From Bradyrhizobium sp. CB3481 (GTDB lineage Bacteria > Pseudomonadota > Alphaproteobacteria > Rhizobiales > Xanthobacteraceae): DNA of 64,000 bases. Positions 26,433-36,145 of the stretch are shown here, in pieces. The stretch spans positions 3,492,501-3,556,500 of the forward strand of contig NZ_CP121647.1 of the NCBI RefSeq assembly GCF_029714305.1. The letters are read 5' to 3'. The notes beneath the pieces were generated by a model, which saw only the letters and a list, made by a program, of their open reading frames with translations, made no database searches and was not told the origin of the DNA. The stretch's first letter is position 1. Every line of letters starts with the position of its first letter. A program made the translations under genes and the position numbers.

Positions 26433-27758
26433 TTAGAACTCGCTGACCTTGCCCCAGGCGCTCATTTTCAGCCGCTCCGGCCTGTAGGGGCGCGGGTCGA
26501 CGATCGGTGCGCTACCCGTAATGATGTCGGCGATCATATGTCCCGCGCCGGGACCAATCCCGAAACCGTGACCGCTGAATCCCGCCGCAAGGATGAAGCC
26601 TGGAATTGACTCAATCTCACCGATTGCCGGAATGCCGTCCGGCGTACTGTCAATGTAGCCGGCCCAGATGTTTGAGATTGCGACGTCCCGGAGTTTGGGC
26701 ACCAACTGGCAAGCTCGTTGATGTGTCAGCCGAATCTGCCTCATGTCGGGACGGGGACTAAGTATCCTGTTCAGCTCCATCGGAGTCACCTCATCGAGCG
26801 CCCATTTCGCCAAGGTTTCATGGCCTTGCCGAAAGCCTTCGAAGGCCCCAGGGGCAAGACTTCGCCACCGTCGTGCGAACATGGGTAGGAATTCGCGGCC
26901 GAACCTTAACTGCTGCGGCGTGGGATCGAATCGCGCGCGCCCGCTGATTGCCAGCGTGTATCCGCCGTTGCCACGCCGCGTGAGCGACGCCAGCGCAGTG
27001 TGCAGGGCATCAGGCAGGCCGGCCGCGCCAGGAGCCACGGCGAGAATGGACTGGCGCACGGACGCCTGTGGGAAGCGAATTCCGAGCTGGTTGCAGAATG
27101 AAGAAGCCCACGCGCCTCCTGCCATGACTACTGTCTTCGTCCGAATCGTGCCCGCTTCGGTCACCACGCCGCTGACCCGGCCGGCGCTGAGCTCTACGCC
27201 GCGAGCCGCGCAATGCTGGTGCACCGTGCCACCCGCCGCCATGATCGCACGCGCGGCGATGGGCACGGCCTTTGAGGTATCTGCCGTTCCGTCGGTTGGA
27301 GAGAAGACGCCGCCTTTCCACTTGCGGCCCGTCGTCTTGCCTCTCTCGCTCGCCTCTTCCGCGCTCAGCATGTGTGTCGTAACGCCGGCGGTCGTGGCGA
27401 AATCGCGCCACTTTGCCCAGCCTGCCAGCTCTTTTTCGTCGTTCGACAAATACAGAAGGCCGCAGCGGCGGAAACCCGTATCTTCACCGGTCTCCTGGGC
27501 AACTCGTTCCCAGAGATCGAGGCTCTTGGTCGCAATTGGCAGCTCGCGCGCGTCGCGGTTCTGCTGGCGGCACCATCCCCAGTTGCGGCTGGACTGCTCG
27601 GCAGCAACACGGCCCTTTTCAAGCAACGCGACCTTAACGCCGCGACGGGCGAGATAGTAGCTCGTGAACACCCCCACCACTCCGCCGCCGATGACGACGA
27701 CGTCTGCCTCTTGAGGCAGGGTTGGACTGGATTCGATATGCATGAGCGGCGCGCTCAT
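26433..27758 (-). CDS. FAD-dependent oxidoreductase (DAO family)
   Basis: 441 residues from the ATG at 27758, with GGGAGG about 10 bases upstream. Residues 18-46 are a dinucleotide-binding fold (ADVVVIGGGVVGVFTSYYLARRG). The family mark QSSRNWGWCRQQNRD follows, then a body of DAO type and a C-terminal GFSGHGFGIGPGAG flavin loop. The gene at 39058 shares the same WGWCRQQNRD motif and C-terminal loop, so the two are paralogues in one island. DAO enzymes oxidise D-amino acids, sarcosine or glycine-type amines; the exact substrate is open. Confidence 0.82.
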   Translation of the reverse strand: MSAPLMHIESSPTLPQEADVVVIGGGVVGVFTSYYLARRGVKVALLEKGRVAAEQSSRNWGWCRQQNRDARELPIATKSLDLWERVAQETGEDTGFRRCGLLYLSNDEKELAGWAKWRDFATTAGVTTHMLSAEEASERGKTTGRKWKGGVFSPTDGTADTSKAVPIAARAIMAAGGTVHQHCAARGVELSAGRVSGVVTEAGTIRTKTVVMAGGAWASSFCNQLGIRFPQASVRQSILAVAPGAAGLPDALHTALASLTRRGNGGYTLAISGRARFDPTPQQLRFGREFLPMFARRWRSLAPGAFEGFRQGHETLAKWALDEVTPMELNRILSPRPDMRQIRLTHQRACQLVPKLRDVAISNIWAGYIDSTPDGIPAIGEIESIPGFILAAGFSGHGFGIGPGAGHMIADIITGSAPIVDPRPYRPERLKMSAWGKVSEF

Positions 27759-28448
27759 TGGGCGAGGACCTCCCGTGGTTGCGGTATCGTAACGGGGGAA
27801 GTGCGGCAGCCCCCGCGGACTTTCGCGATTGGACGGAATATCCTGCGGTTTGCCGCCTTGGACACAGGCTATTATTGCGAGAATACTTGGCTTGCACCGC
27901 AGGTCGCAGTGTGGAGACCGAAGCACACCATCCGCAATCGGGGAGGCCACGAGACAAGTAAGCATTGATCCGGCGCGCGTCAGCGGGTCTCGCGATGCAG
28001 ACTGAAATGCCAAATCGGACTTCGTTTTCAGAAGTTCGTGCTGCCCGGATGCCGCGTTTCGGCGACTCCAGGGTGATTGAAGTCGTCAAAATCGGGAGAA
28101 CCATTCAAGCTCGATCGAAACCATTCAAGCTCGATCAATAGGTCGATGTCCGAGGAGGCGAACTGCATGAGCCTTGTCCAGGAGCAGACCTTGGTGGAAG
28201 CGATAGAGCTGCCGATGCTCTATCGGCTTCCTCGCGGTGGCGGTGGCCAACCTTGCCGGCGCTACGATCTGAGCATCCGCTCTTGCTTATTGCGCAAGCG
28301 GGCCTGAATCATGTCCCGGCTTCCAATGAAGGAATGGCAATTTGAGCGGCGAATTGTTGAGCTGTCCAGGGAGCGCGGGGACGCGAGGAGCCGAAGGCCC
28401 GGCCCGCATCAGCAAGATCGGACCAGCTTGAAAGGGGAGGATTGCCTT
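27759..28448. other. Intergenic region between the DAO gene and the ABC operon
   Basis: 690 bp with no convincing gene. It contains two direct 18-bp repeats (28099-28116 and 28119-28136, period 20) and a run of weakly coding sequence to 28310. The ribosome binding site AGGGGAGG for the ABC ATPase is at its end. Confidence 0.5.
28099..28136 (+). repeat. Tandem 18-bp direct repeats upstream of the ABC operon
   Basis: AACCATTCAAGCTCGATC occurs twice, 20 bp apart (two helical turns). They lie about 315 bp before the ABC ATPase start. Paired sites on one DNA face suit a regulator such as Lrp, AraC or LysR, but the target is untested. Confidence 0.5.
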
Positions 28449-30140
28449 ATGGGCTCTGGCATCCAGGCTGTAACCCCCGCCGATGTGGCGCTCTCGGTGC
28501 GCGACCTGACCGTAAGTCTGCCGGGAAGAATGGAGCGGGCCTACGCCGTCGAAAACATCTCCTTCGATCTGAAGCGTGGTCAGATCCTGTGTATCATCGG
28601 TGAATCTGGATCGGGTAAGTCGGTTACCGCCAATGCGATCATGGGGCTCCTGCCGAAGGTGATCCGTGTCTCTTCGGGTGCGATCCACCTCGATGGAATG
28701 AACATCGTCGGCCTCTCGCCCGACAAACTCCGCAGCCTTCGCGGCCGGGTCGTGTCGATGATCTTTCAGGACCCTCTCTCAGCGCTCAACCCACTGATGA
28801 CCGTGGGTGCGCAGATCGAGGAGGTGATGGCGGCGCACGATGTTGGGACGCCGAAATCCCGTCGCAGCCGAGCCATCGAGCTGTTGAGTGAAGTGGGCCT
28901 GCCCGATCCGCAGCTGATGTATCACCAGTACCCATTCCGGCTTTCGGGCGGGCAGCGGCAGCGGGTGATGATCGCCATGGCCCTGGCTCTCGAGCCCGCG
29001 ATCCTGATTGCGGACGAGCCGACCACCGCGCTGGACGTGACGACCCAGGCGCAGATCCTTCAGTTGATCCGCGACATTCAGCGCCGCAAGGGAATGAGCG
29101 TCATGTTCATCACCCATGACTTCGGGGTTGTGGCGGAAATTGCCGATTACGTCGTCGTGATGGAGAAGGGCCATTGCGTGGAGCAGGGCAGCGCCGAGCA
29201 GGTCCTGAAGTCACCTAGCCATCTCTATACGCGACGCCTGATCGCGGCCGTGCCGCATCTGACCGGCAAGGACCGTGTTCCGTTGCAAGCCGCGGACCGG
29301 TTATCGATCCTTAAGGTTGAATGCCTGGCAAAAACCTATCGCAGCGGCAGCGCGCTGTTCGGCAAGCGGCGCATCGTGCCCGCGGTCAACGGCGTGACGT
29401 TCGATCTCACGTCGGGCCGCACGCTGGGCGTTGTCGGGGAAAGCGGTTCGGGCAAATCATCGCTCGGACGGCTGCTGATCAAGCTCATGGCGTGCGATAG
29501 CGGTTCGCTTGTGTTCGAGGGCCACGACATCGCTAGGCTTTCCGAAGCCGAGTTTCGGTCGCTGCGGCCAAAAATCCAGATGATCTTCCAGGATCCCTTT
29601 GCGTCGCTCAATCCGCGATCAACGGTCGGGCACATCCTCACAGTTGGTCCGGTCGCGCATGGGATGCCCTACAATGAGGCTTGTGAGCGGGCTCGGGAAC
29701 TCCTGTCCCATGTCGGGCTGGATTCAGGCGCCTTTGACCGCTATCCCCACGAGTTCTCCGGCGGTCAGCGTCAGCGCATTGGCATCGCAAGGGCGCTGAT
29801 GTTCAAGCCGAAATTGCTGATTGCCGACGAAGCGGTCTCTGCGCTCGACGTGTCGATCCAGGCCCAGATCTTGAAGCTGCTGGACCAGATTCAGCGGGAG
29901 ACGGGCGTCTCTATGATTTTCATCACCCATGACCTGCGCGTCGCAAGCCAGATCTGCGATGAAATCGCCGTCATGCATCGCGGACAGATCGTCGAGCGCG
30001 GACCGCCGTCCCAAATCTTCCTCGAGCCGAAATCCAGCTACACGCGAGAACTGGTGGCAGCGATCCCCGGCGAGCAGCACGGGAGCATGCCTCGAGACGA
30101 AGGCCACGTCGGACACCACAAGGGAGGAGAGACGTTATGA
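28449..30140 (+). CDS. ABC transporter ATPase, fused DppD-DppF type
   Basis: 563 residues with two complete ATPase domains. Domain 1: GESGSGKS, then SGGQRQR signature and [15 protein letters not shown]. Domain 2: [26 protein letters not shown] and [14 protein letters not shown], where the usual DEP is DEA. Each domain ends with the C-terminal motif of oligopeptide/dipeptide importers (for example, [12 protein letters not shown]). So one protein replaces the two separate ATPases of Dpp/Opp systems. It is first in a four-gene operon with the binding protein and two permeases; the next ATG overlaps its stop. Confidence 0.92.
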   Translation: MGSGIQAVTPADVALSVRDLTVSLPGRMERAYAVENISFDLKRGQILCIIGESGSGKSVTANAIMGLLPKVIRVSSGAIHLDGMNIVGLSPDKLRSLRGRVVSMIFQDPLSALNPLMTVGAQIEEVMAAHDVGTPKSRRSRAIELLSEVGLPDPQLMYHQYPFRLSGGQRQRVMIAMALALEPAILIADEPTTALDVTTQAQILQLIRDIQRRKGMSVMFITHDFGVVAEIADYVVVMEKGHCVEQGSAEQVLKSPSHLYTRRLIAAVPHLTGKDRVPLQAADRLSILKVECLAKTYRSGSALFGKRRIVPAVNGVTFDLTSGRTLGVVGESGSGKSSLGRLLIKLMACDSGSLVFEGHDIARLSEAEFRSLRPKIQMIFQDPFASLNPRSTVGHILTVGPVAHGMPYNEACERARELLSHVGLDSGAFDRYPHEFSGGQRQRIGIARALMFKPKLLIADEAVSALDVSIQAQILKLLDQIQRETGVSMIFITHDLRVASQICDEIAVMHRGQIVERGPPSQIFLEPKSSYTRELVAAIPGEQHGSMPRDEGHVGHHKGGETL

Positions 30141-31804
30141 CCAAGCGTTCTGCGACTTCGAACTACTCGCGGCGCGATGCTCTGCGAATGGTGGCGATCG
30201 GCGGAGCTGCCAGCGTCTTCGCGCCAAATCTCTTGGGCAAGCCTGCCCTTGCTCGCACTTCTACAGCAAAGCCGACCGGCCGCGTGATCGTCGGACTCGG
30301 TCAAGAGCCAACTGTATTCAATCCGCTGATGGCACACATTGAAGTCGATGATGGCGTGCATTTCTCGGTTTTCGACGCGCTTTTCCGCATCGATCCACAA
30401 GGCGTCATTCAGCCCAACCTCGCCGTGGAAGTGCCGAACCAAAAGAACGGCGGCATTTCGGAGGACGGCCTCAAATGGCGTATTCGTTTGCGTGACGATG
30501 TCCGTTGGCATGACGGCAAGCCTTTCAGCGCCGAGGATGTGAAGTTCACCCTCGAACTGATCATGAACCCCAACTTCCGGAGTTGGCGCACGGCCGGCCA
30601 TGCGCTCGTGCGCGACATCACGGTGATCTCGCCCACGGAGATCTCGTGGCGAATGGAAGAGGCCTTTGCGCCATACTTGTCGTTCCTGACCGAAACCTTC
30701 ATCGTCCCCAAGCACATCCTCGAGAAGGAGGCCAATCCAAGCAACGCCGCCTTCAATCAGGCCCCGGTCGGCACCGGCGCATTCAAGTGGGGCAAGCGGG
30801 TCCCGGGCGATCATCTTGAGCTCGTGGCTAACCTCGAATATTTCGGTGAAGGCCCTCACATCGAGAGGCTGGTCTTCAAATACATTCCCGATCTCACCGT
30901 CCTCTACACTCAGTTCAAGAGCGGCGATGTGGATCTCGTGGGGCAGCCTTACATCACCCCTGACCATTATCGGGAAGCCAAGACGCTGCCGAACCGCGTT
31001 GTGACCCTGGTTCCAAGGGCCTCATTCGAGTCCTTTTACCTGAATCTCGAGCGTCCCCAGTTCAAGGAACTGGCGGTTCGCGAGGCGCTCTACGCGGCGA
31101 TCGACAAGGAGGCGATCATCCAGGGACTCTATTACGGAGTGCCGGCGCCGACGGAAACCTTCATGCCGAAGCAATCCTTGTACTACAACCCCAACCTGCC
31201 GGCACACGAGTATAATCTGGACCGCGCGCGCAAGATCCTCGACAAGGCCGGCTGGGTGCCCGGACGGGATGGCATTCGCGCCAAAGGCGGCGTCCGCCTG
31301 TCCTTCGCCAACTCGACCACGTCAGGAGATCCGCTTCGCGAGCAGGCGCAGCAGTTCCTGCAGCAGACATTTGCACAGTTAGGTGTCGAGATGAAGATAT
31401 CGAACTTGCCTGCCGCCGTGATGTGGGGCGAGTTCTGGCAGCAATCGCAATTCGATTCCGTGATCGTCGGCAGCACGTATCTGATCGGGGCAGACCCGGA
31501 CGTTACCAATCGCCTGCACTCACGTTCGATCGCCGCAAAGGGCGGGCGTGGTTCGAACAACGCGCAATACGCCAATCCGGAAGTCGATGCCTTGCTCGAC
31601 AAGGGAGCTCGCACCTTCGATCCGGAAGCGCGGCGCGCGATCTATCATCGCGTACAAGAGCTTGTCCGTCAGGACCTGCCGTTCCTTCCGCTGTACCAGA
31701 GCAATTCGGTCCAGGGTCAAAAGAAGGGGATTTCGGGGGTCATGCCAAACGGCAACACGCGCACGGAATCCTGGAACGCGCTGGCTTGGCATTGGGCGAG
31801 TTGA
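30137..31804 (+). CDS. ABC transporter substrate-binding protein (dipeptide/opine type)
   Basis: 555 residues. The N-terminus has a twin-arginine signal (SRRDALRMVAIGGAASVF) before cleavage near PALA. The body is a family 5 extracellular solute-binding protein: RVIVGLGQEPTVFNPLMAH, RDDVRWHDGKPFSAEDVKFTLE, GTGAFKWGKRV and the C-terminal PFLPLYQSNSV. Such proteins bind peptides, opines, nickel or similar compounds in the periplasm and deliver them to the permeases. The ATG overlaps the ATPase stop, so co-translation is likely. The ligand is unknown, though the surrounding oxidases suggest an amino-acid conjugate. Confidence 0.92.
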   Translation: MTKRSATSNYSRRDALRMVAIGGAASVFAPNLLGKPALARTSTAKPTGRVIVGLGQEPTVFNPLMAHIEVDDGVHFSVFDALFRIDPQGVIQPNLAVEVPNQKNGGISEDGLKWRIRLRDDVRWHDGKPFSAEDVKFTLELIMNPNFRSWRTAGHALVRDITVISPTEISWRMEEAFAPYLSFLTETFIVPKHILEKEANPSNAAFNQAPVGTGAFKWGKRVPGDHLELVANLEYFGEGPHIERLVFKYIPDLTVLYTQFKSGDVDLVGQPYITPDHYREAKTLPNRVVTLVPRASFESFYLNLERPQFKELAVREALYAAIDKEAIIQGLYYGVPAPTETFMPKQSLYYNPNLPAHEYNLDRARKILDKAGWVPGRDGIRAKGGVRLSFANSTTSGDPLREQAQQFLQQTFAQLGVEMKISNLPAAVMWGEFWQQSQFDSVIVGSTYLIGADPDVTNRLHSRSIAAKGGRGSNNAQYANPEVDALLDKGARTFDPEARRAIYHRVQELVRQDLPFLPLYQSNSVQGQKKGISGVMPNGNTRTESWNALAWHWAS

Positions 31805-31866
31805 CGTATCGACGCCCGAGGCCGGCCTAGCCAGGTGCGGCGACCGACTGGCCCTATCAAGGTAAA

Positions 31867-32829
31867 ATGGAGACTCGAATGTCGGGATTCCTGCTCAATC
31901 GTCTCTCGCAAAGCATCGTGCTGCTGGTGATCGTCTCGATCATCGGCTTTACGGTTCTCAATCTCATGCCGGGCGGTCCTCTTGCGCAATTCGGGCTTGA
32001 TCCCGGCATGACCCAGAAGGACGTGGAGCGACTTGCAGAGCAGCTAGGGCTGAACCGGCCGCTATGGATTCAGTACCTCGACTGGGCTTGGCGGTTAATT
32101 CAGGGTGACTGGGGACACTCCTTCCGGGACGGCTCTTCGGTGTTGACGGTGATTGGACGGCATCTGTCGGCGACGCTGCTGCTCATGGGGACGTCTACCG
32201 CACTTGCGATCGCGATTGGCTCCTGGATTGGCATCCGCGGCGCCACCCACCGCTATTCTCTCTTCGACTATTGCGCGACGGTCGGTGCCATGGTCGCGCT
32301 GTCGGTCCCAACCTTCTGGTTCGGCCTCATCGGCATCTACATCTTCACGCTGAAACTCGGTTGGGTTCCTGCAGGCAACATGTACACGATCGGCGACGGC
32401 TCGGTGCTGGACTATCTGCATCACCTGATCTTGCCGAGCTTGGTGCTGTCGCTGGTTCATGTCGCGATCTGGAGCCGTTACATGCGCACGGCGACACTCG
32501 ACGCGCTAAGCCAGGATTTCATCAAGACGGCTCGCGCCAAGGGCGTAAGCGAGCGCCGCATCTTGCTGAAACATGTGGTCGGCAATGCGCTGTTGCCGAT
32601 GATCACGCTGGCAGGGATGCAACTGCCCAGCATTCTGACCGGCGCATTGGTTACCGAGACGGTCTTTACTTGGCCGGGAATGGGCCGGTTGTTCCTCGAT
32701 AGCCTCGGTTATAGCGACTATCCGGTCGTAATGGGCCTACTGATATTCTCAGCCATCCTGGTCGTGCTGGGCAATCTGGTCGCAGACATCGTCATCGCTA
32801 CCGTCGACCCGCGCATCCGCCTGGCCTGA
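31867..32829 (+). CDS. ABC transporter permease (DppB type)
   Basis: 320 residues; an ATG four codons in (31879) is an alternative start. Six membrane helices with the first near residues 10-30 (SIVLLVIVSIIGFTVLNLM), then GDWGHSFRDGSSV in the first loop and the EAA-type motif TARAKGVSERRILLKHVVGNALLPMITLAG facing the ATPase. The layout is that of the DppB/OppB permease, first of the two membrane subunits. It lies 62 bp after the binding-protein gene and 38 bp before the DppC-type gene. Confidence 0.93.
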   Translation: METRMSGFLLNRLSQSIVLLVIVSIIGFTVLNLMPGGPLAQFGLDPGMTQKDVERLAEQLGLNRPLWIQYLDWAWRLIQGDWGHSFRDGSSVLTVIGRHLSATLLLMGTSTALAIAIGSWIGIRGATHRYSLFDYCATVGAMVALSVPTFWFGLIGIYIFTLKLGWVPAGNMYTIGDGSVLDYLHHLILPSLVLSLVHVAIWSRYMRTATLDALSQDFIKTARAKGVSERRILLKHVVGNALLPMITLAGMQLPSILTGALVTETVFTWPGMGRLFLDSLGYSDYPVVMGLLIFSAILVVLGNLVADIVIATVDPRIRLA

Positions 32830-32867
32830 GCCCGCGGACCCACGCCTGTTAACAGGAGGCAGCAGAT

Positions 32868-33746
32868 ATGACCGCCATTGCCGTCCATGCAACTCCAACT
32901 CGCTGGTGGCACAGCCGCGCGGTGTACCGCTTCATGCGTCATCATCTGGCGCTCGTGGGGATCGCGATGATCACCCTGCTTGTGTTGGCGTGCGCCATCG
33001 GTCCCTATGTGTTGCCATACGACTCGCTCCAGATCGATCTGCGCGCCCGCTTTGCTCCACCTCTCAGCGGTAATCACTATTTCGGCACTGACCCGCTTGG
33101 GCGTGATTTGGCGGCGCGGCTATTGATGGCCGGGCAGGTCTCGCTGCTGGTGGGATTCTCGGCGATGCTGCTGTCGACGCTGATCGGCACGCTGGTCGGC
33201 GTGACGGCGGGCTATCGGGGAGGCTGGGTCGGGGCGGCGCTGATGCGCACGGTGGACGGCTTCCTTTCCTATCCCTCGATCTTCCTCGTCCTGGCCCTGG
33301 CCGCAACACTGCGGCCCAGCGCGGTGATGATCACCGTGATCATTGCCGTCACGAGCTGGATGGAGACCGCCAGAATCGTCGAAGCCGAGGTCCGTTCGCT
33401 GCGCGAGCGCGAGTTTGTCCAGGCTGCGCGCATGGTGGGGCTGAGCCGCAGGCATATCATGTTCCGCGAGATCCTGCCCAATGCGATGGGCCCAATCATC
33501 GTCGCCGCGAGCCTGGCGGTCGCCCGCGCCATTCTTCTGGAAGCCTATATCAGTTTTCTCGGCTACGGAATCCAGCCGCCGATGCCGAGCTGGGGCAACA
33601 TGCTCAATGGCGCCCAGCAATATTTGGCCAGCGCTCCATGGCTCGCCATCATTCCCGGTGCGGCGATTACGATCGCGGTGACCAGCTTCAACTTCATCGG
33701 CGACGGCTTGCGAGATGCCCTCGACGTTCGAGACGATCACATTTGA
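32868..33746 (+). CDS. ABC transporter permease (DppC type)
   Basis: 292 residues. An N-terminal helix (LALVGIAMITLLVLACAI), then the periplasmic motif GTDPLGRDLAARLL, a canonical OppC/DppC feature, and the EAA loop QAARMVGLSRRHIMFREILPNAMGPIIVAASL. Five to six membrane helices follow. It pairs with the upstream DppB-type protein to make the channel. A ribosome binding site (AGGAGG) precedes the ATG. The next gene, a DAO-type oxidase, starts 44 bp downstream and may belong to the same transcript. Confidence 0.93.
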   Translation: MTAIAVHATPTRWWHSRAVYRFMRHHLALVGIAMITLLVLACAIGPYVLPYDSLQIDLRARFAPPLSGNHYFGTDPLGRDLAARLLMAGQVSLLVGFSAMLLSTLIGTLVGVTAGYRGGWVGAALMRTVDGFLSYPSIFLVLALAATLRPSAVMITVIIAVTSWMETARIVEAEVRSLREREFVQAARMVGLSRRHIMFREILPNAMGPIIVAASLAVARAILLEAYISFLGYGIQPPMPSWGNMLNGAQQYLASAPWLAIIPGAAITIAVTSFNFIGDGLRDALDVRDDHI

Positions 33747-33790
33747 CGATTTGAGCCGAGCCACAGTTGGATATTTGAGAAGCAAACGCC

Positions 33791-35101
33791 ATGCACGCGC
33801 CCAGAATTGAAGAGAAGGCGACGCCCTACTGGTGGGAAGCCGCCCCGCTCAAGCCGCTGCCTCAGCAAGCCTTGCCCAAGAAGCTCGACGTGCTGATCGT
33901 GGGCGCCGGCTATGCCGGGCTCTCGGCCGGGTTGGCGCTGGCGCGCGAAGGACGCTCGGTTGCTGCCTTTGATGCAATGGATCCCGGGGAGGGCGCTTCG
34001 ACGCGCAACGGTGGAATCACCAGCGGAAGCATTCGGCCGGATTACGCGACGATCTCTCGACGGTTCGGCGAAGAGAAGGCGCTGGCGATCGAGGCGGAAG
34101 GCAAGACCGCACGCGAATTCCTGTACGATCTGATCAAGACGGAAGGGCTCGCGTGCGACTTCCAGCCGGTGGGCCAGTTCAAGGGCGCATTCGGATATGA
34201 GCAATACGAAACCATGGCGCGCAGCGCGGAGGCGCTGGCGAAGAAGCTTGGGATCGAGGCCTACGCCGTCCCCTATGCCGAGCAGCGCAATTACATCGGC
34301 ACCGATGTCTACCGCGGCGGCACGGTTCGGATGGACATCGGCGGGCTGCATCCGGCGAAGTTTCACTCTGAACTCCTTCGAGTGGCGCTGGCTTCGGGGT
34401 TGACCGTCCGTGCGCGAACACCGGTCGTTTCAATAAAGAGGAACGGCTCCGGATTCCGCGTCGTGACCGCGGCCGGTTCGGTGCAGGCGCGTCAGGTGCT
34501 GGTTTGTACGAACGGCTACACCGATGGTGCCGTGCCCTTCCTGCGCCGGAGGCTGGTCCCGGTTCGCAGCCGGATCATTGCGACCGAGGAGCTCGCGCCC
34601 GAAGTCATGGCACGGCTGATGCCAAAACGCATGATGATTATCGAGAACCGACAGGTCGGCTTCTATTACCGGCCCTCACCCGATGGCAGACGCATCCTGC
34701 TGGGCGGACGTGACAGCTCCCGCGCCGGCGATCCGGTGGCTCCGAAGCTGCTTCTGCGCAAGGGCCTGGTAAATCTGTTTCCGGAACTGGAGGGCGTTCG
34801 CCCCTCACATAGCTGGTTCGGCAATGTGGCCATGAACCGCGACATGCTGCCCCGCATCTTCGAGAAGGACGGCATCGTCTATGCCACCGGCTTCTGCGGT
34901 TCGGGCGTGGTCTGGGCGCCGTGGATCGGCATGCATGCGGCTTACAAGCTCATGGGACATGACGAGCGGGCGCGCACTGCCTTTGACTTCCGTCCACCGG
35001 CGTTCATCCCGTTCTATCGGGGCAATCCGTGGTTCATGCCTGCCTTCATCCAGGGCTATCGGATGCGCGATCGTATTGCGCTGTGGCGCGCCAGCCGCTG
35101 A
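33791..35101 (+). CDS. FAD-dependent amine/amino-acid oxidoreductase (PuuB-like DAO family)
   Basis: 436 residues. The FAD-binding fold (LDVLIVGAGYAGLSAGLALAREGRSVAAFDA) starts near residue 35, followed by GASTRNGGITSGSIR, a flavin-contacting motif of the gamma-glutamylputrescine-oxidase/DadA-like branch. A C-terminal VYATGFCGSGVVWAPWIGMHAAYKLMG loop closes the flavin site. The enzyme probably oxidises an amine or secondary amino acid in the cytoplasm. It lies just downstream of the peptide/opine-type importer, which suggests that its substrate is what the importer takes up. The gene at 45374 is a close family member. Confidence 0.85.
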   Translation: MHAPRIEEKATPYWWEAAPLKPLPQQALPKKLDVLIVGAGYAGLSAGLALAREGRSVAAFDAMDPGEGASTRNGGITSGSIRPDYATISRRFGEEKALAIEAEGKTAREFLYDLIKTEGLACDFQPVGQFKGAFGYEQYETMARSAEALAKKLGIEAYAVPYAEQRNYIGTDVYRGGTVRMDIGGLHPAKFHSELLRVALASGLTVRARTPVVSIKRNGSGFRVVTAAGSVQARQVLVCTNGYTDGAVPFLRRRLVPVRSRIIATEELAPEVMARLMPKRMMIIENRQVGFYYRPSPDGRRILLGGRDSSRAGDPVAPKLLLRKGLVNLFPELEGVRPSHSWFGNVAMNRDMLPRIFEKDGIVYATGFCGSGVVWAPWIGMHAAYKLMGHDERARTAFDFRPPAFIPFYRGNPWFMPAFIQGYRMRDRIALWRASR

Positions 35102-35261
35102 CAGCAGATTGGGCGTCGAGGCGCATCATCAATGAAATACTCTGCCGAACTTCGCTCGAGTCTGATTGCGTAATGCTGTCGGGCCCAAGGTACGCTGAGG
35201 CCATCGCCCGTCGGGCACTGGCGAGTAGCCCGGCAACCCGAACAAGAGACGTTGACCGATC

Positions 35262-36134
35262 ATGACAAACGCAGCTCACCAGGCCGGAGATCGTGTCAAT
35301 GAGGACGTGGTCCTGCTGCCATTCGCCAGATCGCATCTGGAGGGCGCGCTAAAACTATCGCAAGAGATGTCCTGGCCCTATCGGATCGAGGATTGGGAAG
35401 TCGCGCAGCAGTTGGGTCGCGGTTTTGTTCTGCAGCGCGCCGGTGTGGTGATTGGGACCGCGTGCTGGTGGCCCTACGGCGAGACCCATGCTTCAGCCGG
35501 GATGATCATCGTCTCGAAAGCTGCTCAGGGACGCGGTTACGGGGCCCGACTGATGGACGCGCTGCTCGCCGCGGCACGACCACGGATCATCACGCTGAAT
35601 TCGACGACCGAAGGCATGGCGCTTTACCAGCGCCGCGGCTTCGTCCCCATCGGGGTCATCCACCAGCATCAGGGAATTCCGAGGGAGCGACATGAGGCGC
35701 CGCTGCCGTGCTTCGTCAGGGCAATGGCTCCGGCCGATTTTGAAGCGATCGTGAGCCTCGATCAGGAGGCCACCGGCTGGACCAGACGCGAGATGTTGAA
35801 TCGGCTGGTGGTGGTCGGCGACGGCTATGTCTTCATGCGTGACGGCGTACCCCGCGGCTACGCCATTTCACGTCATTTCGGCCGCGGGCATGTCATCGGT
35901 CCTGTGGTTGCAAAAAGCCGGACCGATGCACACGCCTTGATCGAGGCCGCGCTCGCGCATCTCGGGCGCGTGTTCGTGCGGATCGATATCTCTACCGCCG
36001 CGCAACTCGGGGACTGGCTCGAAGGCATCGGGCTGCCGAAGGTCGGCGACGCCACCACCATGGTTCTTGGAACGCAGATGCCATCGAGCGGGCCGGCGCG
36101 CATGTTCGCGCTCGCCAACCAGTCATTCGGCTAG
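35262..36134 (+). CDS. Double-GNAT acetyltransferase (paralogue of 19160)
   Basis: 290 residues. Domain 1 is a GNAT fold (WPYRIEDWEVAQQLGRG, acetyl-CoA loop KAAQGRGYGARLMDALL, LYQRRGFVPIG); domain 2 is a second GNAT-like unit with HFGRGHVIGPVVAKS. It shares the two-domain plan and the FGRGHVIGP motif with the gene at 19160 in the same island. Possible roles include acetylating the amine that the importer brings in. The PLP enzyme at 36146 starts 11 bp downstream, so they share a transcript. Confidence 0.82.
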   Translation: MTNAAHQAGDRVNEDVVLLPFARSHLEGALKLSQEMSWPYRIEDWEVAQQLGRGFVLQRAGVVIGTACWWPYGETHASAGMIIVSKAAQGRGYGARLMDALLAAARPRIITLNSTTEGMALYQRRGFVPIGVIHQHQGIPRERHEAPLPCFVRAMAPADFEAIVSLDQEATGWTRREMLNRLVVVGDGYVFMRDGVPRGYAISRHFGRGHVIGPVVAKSRTDAHALIEAALAHLGRVFVRIDISTAAQLGDWLEGIGLPKVGDATTMVLGTQMPSSGPARMFALANQSFG

Positions 36135-36145
36135 GAGACATCGGG

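Noticed and set aside
28077..28307. Short frame upstream of the ABC operon
   Set aside because: It runs through the direct repeats, lacks a ribosome binding site and matches no family.
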